Shown here one piece after another: positions 47,601 through 59,376 of a stretch of 64,000 nucleotides of DNA (position 1 is its first letter; each line of letters begins with the position of its first letter). A program made the translations under genes and the position numbers. The DNA lies in assembly GCA_036971715.1 (NCBI GenBank), contig JAVHJL010000006.1:2914001-2978000 (forward strand), given 5' to 3'. The stretch is from Arthrobotrys musiformis. Lineage: Eukaryota; Ascomycota; Orbiliomycetes; Orbiliales; Orbiliaceae. The notes below the pieces were generated by a model, which was not told the DNA's origin, did no database searches, and worked only from the letters and a program-made list of their open reading frames with translations.

Positions 47601-50051
47601 AGGTATGGCGACAGTACCCCCGATCTGACGGGGGGGTGGGCTCAAAGCAGTGCACAGCCATGCTAACTGTTGACCAATTTCTACAACAGAGTCCCTGGTG
47701 CCGATAACCTCGACTAATAATTGATTTGATGAACCCCGAAGATATAATGTGAGTTTGGTGTTATCGGATAAGATGCCTAGATCTGTTCCGTTAGAAGAAA
47801 CCGGTGCCCAAATATTGCTAGCTGGGGTGCATACACTGATGCTCCACTTGCGATGGAAAACGCATTGCTTTTTCAAATAACCCAAGTAAACCTTCGCCGA
47901 TTGATGGCCACGTCTGTCGTAGATACTCTGCACAAGTCACGGCTTGGGCGTCCTCAATGGAACCTGTAAGTGTGATGGCTTTCTCGATTGCTTCGAAAGG
48001 TTCAGTAGCATAATCTTGTGCATAGACGAATTCTAATGGATTCCATCCTGTCGCAAAAAGAGCTTTAAAGGCTTGTGCAGATGTATTTTTGCTGACTTTC
48101 AGAGTTGGTAATGGTAGATGTTGAAGTATCGCTTCCCCGACAATGTCCATGTAGTTTATTTCCGTAGAGTTAGTAAGAAGGGCTTCCCTTTTTAACCTTC
48201 CGACCAGCCATTCAAATGCCCGAGTTTTTAGCATGAAATCTTTGTAAATAAGCGGCTGGGAAAGGTCTCCAAGGTTAAGCTCTCCTCCGTCTTCACTCTC
48301 TTCTTGAACAACGATATCCTCACGGGTCTCCCCTAGTGATGGACTCCGTTTGAATGTAGGTGCTGTGAGCATTGGATCTCTATGAGTGGGTGACTGAAAA
48401 AAGTCAGCAAGGTTGAGCTGGAGGCAGGGTCCAGGGTTTTAGAGGAGGAGAGTAAGGTTCGTACATTTGGAGGGCTCTCTCCCTCGTCTTCAATCTTTTC
48501 TTGAACGATGATTTCCCCAGGTTTTTCTTCTGAGGATGGATTTTCGTGGAGTGAGGAAATATTTTCCGATTTTCCACGCCAAAGGTCCATTTTCTCGGCC
48601 AAGGTCATGCTGTTGGGATCGATATCTTCCTCAACTTCGTCGCCAGGGAATTTTCCTCTGAAAGCGTCTGTGACATCCCTGTAAGACAGGTGCTGGTTAG
48701 GGCTGTGGACTTATAGCTCTTTTCATTTATACCCAAACGGCATTACCAAACTCACCCTCGGTTTTTGTGAACAAAGACCATTACGTCGCGGTGCATCTGG
48801 CTTGGTGCGTTATAACCAATTTTAAGAGCGAAAGCTTTCAGTAGGTCGGGGAGAGCCAAACATATCTTCTCCAAGGCTATACTATCGGGCTGGTTTGCTT
48901 GGACTTCGCTAAATAAGGCGTTCGCCAATTCGGATATATAGCAATCTTTCAACATTGTAGAGGTACTCGACGTATTAGAATAAACCGTTTTAACGTCGTC
49001 CAGGTCCGGGTGTGGGCCAGTGGTAGGGTTTGTAGTGGTGACGACAGCGGTGGTAGGGTCGGTTTTGGTGGTAGTAGCTGTGACAGTGGTGTCGCCTGTG
49101 ACAGTATTAGTGACATCAGCATTTGCTTGTTCGTAGATACGCACCTTGGTCACCCTTAGCAGGTGGAGGCTGTTCCATAACGATGTCTTCGTACCCTCTG
49201 CACAGCGAGTACAGCTCGGCTTGTCGCAGTTTCAAGTCCTGGCCATGGACTCGTTGTATGTCTCTGTTGTCAACGTTCCGGGCGAACCCGAACAGCTCCA
49301 ACCTCTTCCAACTTTCTACTTCCTTCCTCCTCCTCTCCTCTTCATCTCTCGGTTCGTCGTCATTCCATCGTGTCGGTTCTTTATTCCCAATGTTATATAT
49401 AGAATTTAGCCAGGCCGCTATATCCTCTTCTTCTTCTTCTTCGCGGCGTCCGGGAGGAAGGAAATTCTTTGCATTAACTACCCAGAAATTTTCCCATGGT
49501 AATCTGAAGCTTTCGAAATCGACACCCATCTCCTTTCTTCTTTCCCCGTTTTCTACTGTTTCTCCTTCAGCTTTTAATTTTTTTCTGTTTTCTCCTCTTC
49601 CTTTTTCACCTTCTTCTCTCTTTATAATCCCCCCCAGCCCTCTCTTCATGTCCACTCTCTCTCCCTTTAAATCTCCTGGTACTGGCCCCGTTATATCGTA
49701 TAATTCGATGATCTCATCCGTGAACATTTCTGGTAGGGTCGGGAAAGTTTTATCCTCTTCGTCCCCCCCGTCTTCCATTTGTTCTGTTTTTTCTCCATCG
49801 CTACCTCGCTCCTGACCGCCCTCGCTATTTTCATCTCGGTCGTCGAGGTACCTGGCTGATGGTTCCTGGCCATCATGCGACGAGTCATCAGTCGTCAACC
49901 AAGATGGGGTGCTGCTGGTAACAGATTCGGATCTCGTATAGAGTAGGTTCTCCAGTTTAGGACTTGTCGAGTTATTCCCCTGTACGGGAGTTATAGAACC
50001 GCTTCCTTCTACCAGACCCGCGGCGTCTGCGTTCGTATGGCCCGAGCTCAT
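44673..50051 (-). CDS. Giant PNP_UDP-domain fusion protein (about 1,695 aa)
   Basis: Assembled from exons 50051-49145, 49095-48756, 48678-48465, 48393-~47862, ~47821-47081 and 47023-44673. All joins except the fourth have good GT-AG signals and keep frame. The first ~300 residues are acidic and low-complexity. Then come regions typical of large uncharacterised fungal proteins (QMHRDVMVFVHK, YLRQTWPSIGEGLL, EIGQQLAWL, GWCSKARYYAG, VLWDDRDKRGWLVNGTSALL). The C-terminus (~1336-1600) is a PNP_UDP domain with VGIAGGVPS, RLGDIVIS, FEMEAAG and GICDYSD, closely like that of the NLR at 6904. The tail has a nuclear-localisation-like KGRKRKRRRG. No NACHT or repeat domain. The fifth intron (47024-47080) removes an in-frame TAA. 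The fourth junction needs a 34-40-nt intron or is a frameshift. Function unknown; inference: nuclear nucleosidase-like effector. Confidence 0.78.
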
Positions 50052-51032
50052 TCTTAATTTCTATAGAATGCTATATGCCAAACTAGGAACGACTTTATAA
50101 GTGGATCTGGAATAAATTGTAACTCTCCAGGATTGCCGTTGGTAATTTTTTATTGGGTAAGCTTTGAGGTAATATCTTGGGTGGTGTACCTTCCTGTGTT
50201 GACTACCCAGCTAGTAAGGCCCATTATCAATAGCTCCGGAGCTCGCGCTCCTTGCTACTACTTGTTCGTTGCTATTCTTTATACCAATAATCCGAAACTG
50301 ATTCCGGATCGAGGAATAGGGACAAAGACCGCACCAATGTGGTCAAGATTGCATAGCAGTATAATGGGAAGCGGCCGCCCGGAATATAATACTGGCGACG
50401 TGGGGCTTAAAAGGAAGGCTGATCATGAGAGAGGGAGAGAAAGAGAGAGGGGGCGAAGCTTCCGATCTGCCTTCCTTAGGATAGTTGTGTACTCCTAAGA
50501 GTCAATGCAATGTTGGTGCACGAGGCGCGAGCGCGACCAATCGGATTCGTCGACGCCGCACCAGCATCGCAGAAATATATACATACATGAGATATGATGA
50601 GTATCGGAGATAATGGAGATCTCAAGAAGGTATATAGCACTATACCGTTTTGCTTTCTTTTCCGTTTATTGTGAACTGAAATTCACGTATACAGTGGGCA
50701 TTATGTTAGGAGGAGACTTCTTTATCCGCGTTGTTTGTGGCATTTTGCTTAGTTCTAGCTCAAGCTTAGCTTGCCTACGAGGTATTAGTTCGTTCGTTTA
50801 AACTTCTCAAACAGGTAAAAACCTAATTACTATCAGATAACTAGTGCAACTGGGTATATGCGCCTTGTCGTTTGTAATCTATCAAGGCGTAGAGTAGGAA
50901 GAAAAGAAACAAAATGCTAACAAAGGGCCAGAATAACATGACGGATGATAACAGGGAATCAAAAAAGAAATCAAAAAAAAAAAAAAAAAAAACCGATCAG
51001 GCCAGACTTAAAAACTTTTCTATCTTCCCTCT
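50052..51032. other. Intergenic region with A20 tract
   Basis: Promoter side of the giant PNP gene and 3' flank of the hexosaminidase gene. It contains a GA-rich stretch near 50427-50455 and a run of 20 A at 50973-50992. No gene supported. Confidence 0.5.
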
Positions 51033-52976
51033 CTAATACTGGCAGTCGCCAGGATTCTGAAGACACCAGCCTTGAGTGACAAGACTAGCTTGAACGCCTC
51101 TGGCGACCATTCTCTCCCTCATCAATGCCAATCTCGGGGTAACGCTCAATTGTGTTCTATACTCCCCGCTCTCATCTCTATTCCAACTCCAGAGGACCTC
51201 AGCGGCGGCAGAAGCTCGCGGCCAAACTCTAGCATCCAGGATTTGACCATCGACTTGCTCGGACCACATGTGGACTTCACCACCGAGCACCAAATGCAAT
51301 TTATCCTCCGGGATCCCATCAAGAGCGTCGTAATAGTAGATTGCCTTCCAATTCTTCATAGGCGAGCAGTAATCCGTGAACGCCGGGGCGAGTTGGCCGA
51401 ATTTTTCCGGTGTAACATCGAGCCAGAATCCGAATCCGCAGTCCAAATACCAATTCTTGTAGTTTCCAAAGATAACGCGGTGGCCCTTATCGACGACCTT
51501 TTTCACGGATTCGTTATCGATCCATGCTTGGATTATAACCCGGGGATCGAGGTCTAGTGGGAATTCGAGTAGCATTTCCTCCCAGGCGATCGGGGTGAAC
51601 CCGGCATCTAGGATTTCCTTGTGGACTTTGCTGACGAATCGCTGGAGTTTGGGGAGTACGACGGAGGGTTCGTTGGATCCTACCGTTTCGTCAAATTGGG
51701 CCGAGTTGGTGTTATATTCGTCACCACCGGCGTGGAAGTACCCCGCCCCGGAGGACTTGAGACGGGGTAAGAGTTCCTTGAAGAGGTCTTCGACGAATTT
51801 ATCCACGGCTGGGGAGTTGAGTTTTAGTTGTCCGCAGGGGGGTTGGGCGCAGAATCCCGTCCAGGGTTGATGGTTGAAATTAGCGATCAATTCCGGACGG
51901 CTGTATGCTATCGAAGCCGTGTGGCCCGGCATATCGATCTCCATGATTACCCTTATACCCCGTAGAGCGGCGTAGGAGTAGATATCGTCGATATCACGGA
52001 CGGAGTAGATTTGGTATTTTGTGTAGGCGCCCTTTGCGGCTAGATCCGGCATTGACTTGATCTCCAACGGCCAGGATTGTGATTCTGTGATGTGAATGTG
52101 GAGGGTGTTCATTTTGTTCCATGATAGAGTATCGATCAGGGATTTTATGTTTTGGACAGGGTAGAAGGAGCGGGCGACGTCGAGGTTTATGCCGCGGTGG
52201 GGGAAACGGGGGGAGTCTGTGATCGAGACTGGGAGGTAGGGGGTGTACACTCCCTTCTTCTTATTCGAGGAGTCATCGGTGTAGAAGAGCTGGGAGAGGG
52301 AGGTGAGACCGTGTAGAACACCCGTTGAGGTTTTTCCCGTGATAACCACCGCAGCTTCTCGGTCGTTGACCTTATCGATGGTGAGGGTGTAAGACTCATC
52401 GATCGGTTGATCGAGGGTATTATCCGGCTCTGGATCGGTCTGGGTGACAGAGATAGACTTGATCACGATTGCAGTCTTTTTGTCGTATTGCGGTTGCCAG
52501 TCTGAGCCCTTTTTGTGGAACATCCAGGGGATCAGATTATCGTTATATAGATAAGACTTTGTGCGATCGATCGCTGCGTCGATGCGGGTTTCTGCCAATC
52601 CCTTCTTGGAGGTCTTGCGGCGGGTGACCCGCGAGGTTTCGGCGTCGCGGGTGTATTTGTAAGTGTGTGACTGCTATATGGGTGATCATTTTTTAATTTA
52701 GCTCTGTTTTTTTGGTGCATTTATATCGAAGTCTATGATCGCCCCCCTTTTATTTATATACCTCTATTTCGTGCGGCGATCATAGGTGATAGTCATGGCG
52801 GAAGGAGTCATACTTACATTGCCAGCTGGGCCGTACTTGACGTGAAACTTCGCTTTGCCGTCGAGCCAGGCTACTTGGGTACCGAGACTTTGTTCCTTGG
52901 GAAGAGGCCAGACGCTGGCGGAAACAATAGGTGAAATAGCCGCGGTGGCTAGGACCAAAAGATTGATACGAACCAT
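51033..52976 (-). CDS. Secreted beta-N-acetylhexosaminidase (GH20)
   Basis: Releases terminal GlcNAc (or GalNAc) from chitooligosaccharides, completing chitin degradation after endochitinases. Exons 52976-52818 and 52670-51033 (intron 147 nt, GTAAGT...GCAG) give 598 aa. The signal peptide MVRINLLVLATAAISPIVSA is followed by VWPLPK, the normal start of mature fungal hexosaminidases. Residues ~20-160 are the GH20b domain. The catalytic barrel carries RGINLDVARSF, the WNKMNTLHIH strand, EIDMPGH and the Asp-Glu pair in HAGGDE (~365-370), with the Glu acting as acid/base. The conserved Trp motif WSEQVD and a C-terminal CLQNPGDC disulphide pair are present. The acceptor is a NAG-NAG tandem (CATATAGCAG), so an isoform with one extra Gln is possible. 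In a nematophagous fungus it may act on eggshell or fungal-wall chitin. Confidence 0.95.
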
Positions 52977-55053
52977 CTTGAAATAAAAATCCTTGATTTC
53001 CTAAAAAGCGAAAGAAATTTAAGGAAGAAGGGAAGAAAGAAGTATTTAAAGACTAGACTTTAGTAAGAAGGTATGGGGATATCTTCTTGGTAGCTAAGTC
53101 ATAACAATGAAACGAATTGAAATGTCGATATCGGAATGTACGTCGGTATGGAATGGTGGAGAAGAAGAGTGGAAAAGTCGGGGCTGGGAAGTGGGGGGTA
53201 GGGGGTCCCTTTATGCTCCTCTGCTATCTAGCAGATTTAAAGATCATCCAGATGACTCTTAATTCCTTTTAGAATAGGGAAGAAAAGGATAGAAATTGCT
53301 CAACGATAGACGTCGAATTGATCTTGCAAGAATGCACGCGGGCTAGATGTGGTATCCTCAATGCCGAGTTCGAGGTTTGGAAACCTAAAAACTTCCTCTC
53401 CTCGCGTGTGTTATATCAAGCGACGTTGGAAAATACTTTTTATTGATCGTCAAAAACAAAGTTGAGTTGACCGCGTGGTAATTCCGCTTTTGGATGTCGA
53501 ATCGGACCACGCTTAATTCTGGCCAGCAGCCGATTTTGCAGGCGAGGATTGTACGCCGAGGTGGCCGGGATGGAACAAGACTTAAATATAAAAAAAGGTG
53601 TAGCTGTAGTCAGCCCAGTAATCGATTATATCTCGATCAAACTGCGCACAAGCCAGGGCGGTGGCGTATAGGTGACAAAAGAGTATCCGTTCTAGGGGGC
53701 CCTTGAAGAGCGAAAGAAAGGGCCCAGGGAAGGGTTTTTATATATCATATGCTGCCAGCTCCCCTTGCAATTGGAATCCTCATTTCTCAGATTAAATTGT
53801 CGATCTCAACTGGAACTTGGCGGTCAGGAACTGTAGGAAATCGATCTCCCTGCTCCTAGGCTCCTGTGCTTTGTTAATTCGAATTCCCTTTCGTCCAATG
53901 CGAGGAGAGAGCTCTACCGGGTCGAGTCAATGTCGTGGGTGGACAATTGGTGTCGACGGCTCTTCTTCTCATTCGATTTCCTGTCCAGCCCTGGTCGGTG
54001 CGAGTGTGATTCTGGGGTTACCTAAGAATCCCCCCGCATTTTCCGCTCAATTAACCTGTCTGGGACAAGGATACCTCTACCAGGACAAAATCCTGAGAGA
54101 CAAAGGATAATAAGAGAAAAAAATGACAAGAAGGACAAGAAGTCTGGTTACAGAGTATCACTGAGTCCAATTCGACATCATGAAAGCTAAGCTCGTGAAA
54201 GGGTCAAAAAAAGATTGAACATTGGTGTGAAAGGCTACCAGTGCGGGTCGGACAAGCGCGAATGATTGATCGATTGATTAACGCCTGTACTACCCTTTCC
54301 TTCCTAACCCCTCCCATATCCATATGAGGGATATGTGACGGTGTCCTTGCATTTGAACCGATCTGAAGTTAGGTTGGTTCCACTGGAGGCCTGCGGTGCT
54401 TGTGATCCGCCTGCTTACAAGACACAAGTTGGACCCCTGCATTTACAGGGCAATGCATGCGATTCGATCCGCATGTCAACCTTTTTTTTTTTCGTTCCGT
54501 AACTTGGACTACTCGCCTCTTGTTCTACTTCCATACGCCCATCTGCGGCGGGGTATGTGGTGCGCACAGCATAATTTAATCTTCGCATGATCTTGTGGCA
54601 TGGTTCCTGACTGGTCTGTCGGAGCCCTGAAAGGGTGGCATTGCTTGTGGACAAACCGGATGATCGAGGAATGAAGGGGGGTGATAAAACCGTTTCATCC
54701 AATTCATCTAACTACATAGTTCCGACGTACGTCCTGTGCATTGTGAATGTATAGACTTTGAGGGAACAAAGGCTAAAACGCTTTCTTTTGGACAATAAGA
54801 CTGGCACGAGCGGGTTTATGGAAGGCGCAAGAGAAGCCCGGGGCCGGCTCCACAACCACATATATGCAACATCGCGGAAAGATGTAACGTTGAAAGACGG
54901 TCATTTCGATATTAGCCCGGGGAGGGGGTATGAGCGACGACCACGATAAGGACCGATCTCTTGTATCAAGAAGGAAGGTGGAAGATGAATTGAAATACTC
55001 TCAAGTTGAGGGGTTTATAAAAGTCTTTGGATATGGAAGCAGTCATCAAACAA
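52977..55053. other. Gene-poor region between hexosaminidase and tRNA-Tyr
   Basis: About 2 kb. The left part is the hexosaminidase promoter, A/G-rich. Small open frames (53494-53706, 53817-54110, 54396-54590) have no family features. Nothing else seen. Confidence 0.5.
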
Positions 55054-55159
55054 CCCTCGATGGTGTAGTTGGTATCACAACAGGCTGTAATAGTCTTCAG
55101 GAGTTCACTTCTGATTAATCGTAACCTGCAGGTCACCAGTTCGAATCTGGTTCGAGGGA
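55054..55159 (+). tRNA. tY(GTA): tRNA-Tyr (anticodon GTA) with intron
   Basis: The cloverleaf folds by eye. Acceptor stem CCCTCGA/TCGAGGG with the C1-G72 pair that marks eukaryotic tRNA-Tyr and discriminator A73. D-arm with AGTTGG loop. Anticodon stem CAGG/CCTG with loop CTGTAA, anticodon GTA at 55087-55089. A 33-nt intron (55091-55123) sits directly after position 37, as in all eukaryotic tRNA-Tyr genes. Variable loop AGGTC; T-arm ACCAG-TTCGAAT-CTGGT. The outermost anticodon-stem pair would be A27-C43, a mismatch, and the fourth D-stem position is T-T. Confidence 0.88.
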
Positions 55160-55169
55160 CTTGTTTATC

Positions 55170-55176
55170 TTTTTTT
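55170..55176 (+). terminator. RNA polymerase III T-run terminator
   Basis: Seven T residues starting 11 nt after the tRNA-Tyr 3' end; a second T7 run follows close by. Confidence 0.75.
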
Positions 55177-57763
55177 GCAGTTTTTTTGTTCGAAAAACAT
55201 CTTTTTTGGGGGATGTCCGGCTGGCAAACATGACAAACTCTCAGCCAGGCATGATTGATAGTCATGGACACCCATGAGCTTGAAGCCGTGCCAATGCAAA
55301 GAAACCCTCGAAAGCAGGGAATCATTTGGGTTCAGAACAGGGGATCGCTCATGCTTGTTCGTCTAGTAGTAGCTATGCGACGTTGCACGAGGACCCACAT
55401 CATCTCGAGTTCCATCGATGCTCATCGACGCACCCATATCTACAGCTATCGATATCGCAGTGGGATGTACCAGAAATGAGTGATGTGTTGATGCGTTGAT
55501 GTGTTGGTTTTGCTTCTGTGGCTCGTTCGAATCCAACATGAACATTCGAGCATTGATATGCTATTCTATTCTATAGTTAGGATATCGATAGTATGTAGGT
55601 AGATAGATATGAATATCGAGATGAAACTGGTAAACCTCTGTAATATCATACCTGTCGCCTATCCTACAACCAAACTATACATACTCGTATATGGAATTAA
55701 TTCTTTTGAAAACCAATTCATTCGATCTATACTTTAAAGCTTTATTGTAATTACAGCTAAACCTATATAACCTACAAGTAGCTATATACTAAGTATATAT
55801 ACATATTCCATTCTCCTATATTTATACGTAGGCTTTTCATAAGCCATGGTTATGAGTAAATAGACACCTCTATTTTGGTTATGGGCCTACGAAAAAGAAC
55901 TTCAATATAAAGTTAGATAGACGGCAATGTTGAATCCCATCTAGTATGTATATTCCCGTATATATAACACAAGAAATGCCCAAGAAGATACACAACTTCG
56001 TATGTAAATCGGTATATAAAATTTGAAAGTGCATGATCAGGATGTCCCCGAGGAAGCCAGTATTCCTAGGCGCAATTGGAGTATCTAGAAAGTGGGTATC
56101 TTCGGGATACATTTTATAATTTATATGTGGATATAAAATAATATCAGTCTCCAACAAACTTCGAGTCGACCCACAGTCCATGGAGTGTCAAAGAAACGGG
56201 GTCCCCTCTCAATGTCCATTGTTCCTTAATTGTGATATTCGACCGAGGTCTTGAATCGACTGTGTCGAATTCATCATTCCTCGATCGGTTGGCCCTCCCC
56301 CCACCTCTTCTCGTCTCTACGTTCTGGTAGGTATACCATCCCTTATACAATACCCCTCAGGTAACATCCACACATCCACTATCCTACTACCCCCCCTCAT
56401 ATTTCCCAATCCCCCAAAACACCCAGGAAAGAAGAAAGAAACCGTGTGGCTAGCATCACACTCATAATGGTTTTCCGATTCGTGAACAGCAGTGCACGGA
56501 AGGGAAGAAAACCCATTCTCCTATTTTCCTTTTTGATGTCTGGGGGCACAAAGGAAATAGGCAGAATTTGAACGGAAGGTGGAGTCCCCTTGATGAGCCA
56601 ATGATGAATCTATCCGCCGCACACGGCACCTCTGTACTCGTGTAATGCACACGAGGATGATGAAATTTAACGACTTCCATCCTCTGAGCTCTGGGGAAGT
56701 TCAGAGGGAGCGGGAGCGAGAAGCGGATCAGTTCTTTGGTGCACTCGGGCCTGCAGCGTCAGCGTGTATCAATCAACTGGGGCACTTACCTTCACAGTTT
56801 GTGATTTCCCACAATTTTTAGAACACTTCCTCCTGCTTTGCAGAACATCACTTTTTTTTTCTGTTGGTATCGATGGGTGATATCCCATCGGCCGACGGAA
56901 AATCAAAGTCGATGCCTGGCTCTGTTGAGAAGAGATGGAGAGAGGGGGAAGCCAATGATGAATCAATTACCCACACACGGCACACGAGGCTAGTAAGCTC
57001 GCCAATCTTCATGGTTTTCTGGTGAAATATATAAGACTTCCATGGTCTGGATGGAAGAAAGCGAGCCTTATTTATAAGTGAAGGCAGGAATGCTCATAGA
57101 AGGAATATCTTGCTGAAGAGCGACTTTACTCGCTGATCCTCTGATGGATATTGTCTCAATAGGCCTCGGACTTCCCAGCCGTATACCAGTACTGATATAT
57201 ACATCGTAGGTGCTAGAGTATACGCTCTGCATATGGAAGTAGCTCAATATACAAAGCAGATCGAGGCCTAAAATATACATGCAGGTGCGCAGGTATGTGC
57301 TTTTGTGGTACACACGTATCTCGAGATCTCGGGTCAGCTTCCTGGTTGCAGCGAGTTAATCGCAGGGCTAGTTGAGTGTGATTTTTGCGTTGGAAATGTT
57401 GGAAATGTTCAGATGTTTCTTCACGATCATGAAACAGCAGGGGTATTTGCATAAGTACTTACTCAGTCACTGGATGTGAAGGCCCAGACCATGATCTCGG
57501 CTTCGAGCTTCTCGCGATGCGGCTCGGCCCGAACTGCTCGGCTTCCCGGTCTCGGCTTCAACACAAAGTGTTGCGGACAAACACGGATCCCTGTTCTCTT
57601 AGTCAACACACGACAAGAACTCGTCCTCTTGCAGCTTCAATGTCACACCGCGATCCACTCTTCGATCCATCTACCACCCAACTACGCTACCATACGTAAC
57701 GTCACCCGGCCACCCTCCCCCATCACCATCGGCCACCCTCCCCCATCACCATCGGCCAACACC
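55177..57763. other. Gene-poor region upstream of the RED-like gene
   Basis: About 2.6 kb, AT-rich from 55550 to 56150. No gene supported. Near its right end a 23-bp unit beginning CCACCCTCCCCCATC is tandemly duplicated (57711-57756), just before the RED start. Confidence 0.5.
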
Positions 57764-59376
57764 ATGGATAACTCCTTCTTCCGTAACCTTGTCAACAACA
57801 CCCCGCGGGTCGACCGCTCCTCCAACTCAACAAATGCAACATCGACGACGTCTTCTGCCGCCGCTGCGGCGCCGTTACTCGGCTCCCGTCAACGTTCTTC
57901 CATTCCGATGACACCGTAGGTGAACATCCCCCCGCTTTAATATCTACTTCACGTTCACTTGGGTTTATTCTACACATGCATACCCTTCCGTCCGGAGTTA
58001 TTCATGGGATTTATAATGCAATCATGCAAAGCAACCTCTACTAACACCTCTTGGCCTCACACAGTCGCTCCGTCGGCGGCGGCGCAACATCCTTCGCACA
58101 ACAAGCAGCAGCCTACCGTCTGCAACAAAACCCGCCGAAGGAAAAGAAATTCAAATCTTCCGCCCCGTTGGGTTCAAAATTACCCGAGGGGTATACGGAT
58201 CGTACAAAGCTACGCGATAACGATGACGAAGATGGGGGTTCTACGGGTGCCGAGCAGCGGATGGCGGCGTTGATGAAGTTGGTTGAGGAGGGGCAGTTGA
58301 GTAGGGAGGAGGCTATTATGCAGAGTAAAGCCTTTGGGGGGGATGCTGGGAGTACCCATTTGGTCAAAGGGTTGGATTTTAAGTTGTTGGAACGGGCGAG
58401 GAAAGGGGAGGATGTGCTGGCTGAGAAGAAGGAGGGTGAGGGAGTACGGGATGAGGAGGATATAGATGATGAGTTGGATCAGGCCTTGGAAAAGAAGGTG
58501 GAAAGTGTGAAGAGGCAGAAGAAAGGAGAAACAGATGACGATGACGAGGATGAGCAGCCGAAGAAGAAGACGAGAGCGGACATTTTGGCAGAGTGGAAGA
58601 AGAGTAGGGAAGAAGCTGCTGCGAAGAAAGTCGCTGAGACTTCCCTAGGCTCAAAATTCAAGAAATTTGGGGAGAAAGAGAAGAAGAAGACAAAGACTGC
58701 AAAGGAGGAGAAATCTACGAAGAATTCTAAAGACAGCACCTCTGGGAAGAAGAGGAAACGGGATCATGAGGAAGCAGCGAAGGAGAAGATCCCTGGAAAT
58801 GGCACGGTTTTGGGCATGCTACCTCCGGAACTGCCCTCGACGAAGGCTACCTCCACAGAAAAGAAGGACGAAGACGAGGATATCAACATTTTCGATGATG
58901 CACCTGATGACTACGACCCTCTTGCCGGCCTAGCTGACAGCGACGATGACGACTCGGAATCAGATGAAGGAGAGGTGGAAGACAAGGCGGCCAAGAAGAA
59001 GGAGACAGAAGGAGACATGCCTCCACCTCCGCCTCCGCCTACCCGCCCTCGAAATTATTTTGCCACATCATCAAAAGATGCAAACGTGTCAAATCAATCA
59101 ATATCGTCGACACCGCTCAGTGGTCAAGATCTCGCGAACACAATGGAACTCTCGGCAGCGATCAAGAAGGCCGCTCAAATGAGAGAGCTATCAAAGGCAG
59201 ATCTCGACGATGAGGAGGCAAAGAAGGCAGCAAGACATAAAGCTATGTTACAATCTGCTAGTAGAGACGACGAGGACGTGGATATGGGATTCGGCGGAAG
59301 TCGGACATTTGGAGACGACGATGACGACGATCTGGGAGTCACGAAAAAGAAGAAGAGGGGTAAGAAGACCGCATAG
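57764..59376 (+). CDS. RED-like spliceosomal protein
   Basis: Homologue of RED/IK (SMU-2), a component of the precatalytic spliceosome B complex. Exons 57764-57915 and 58065-59376 (intron 149 nt) give 487 aa. The N-terminal signature crosses the splice site: GSRQRSSIPMTP joins RSVGG, as in fungal relatives, followed by FAQQAAAYRLQ and the RED_N hallmark YTDRTKLRDND. The remainder is highly charged: Lys/Glu coiled-coil-like stretches, nuclear-localisation-like KKRKRDH, acidic runs and a poly-Pro segment before TRPRNYF. It ends KKKKRGKKTA. The start at 57764 (ACCATGG) has a good context. The animal RED-repeat region is absent, as usual in fungi. Confidence 0.85.

Noticed and set aside
49123..49815. 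230-codon plus-strand frame, Ser/Pro-rich
   Set aside because: Antisense to the acidic first exon of the giant PNP gene, whose splicing and family motifs are convincing.
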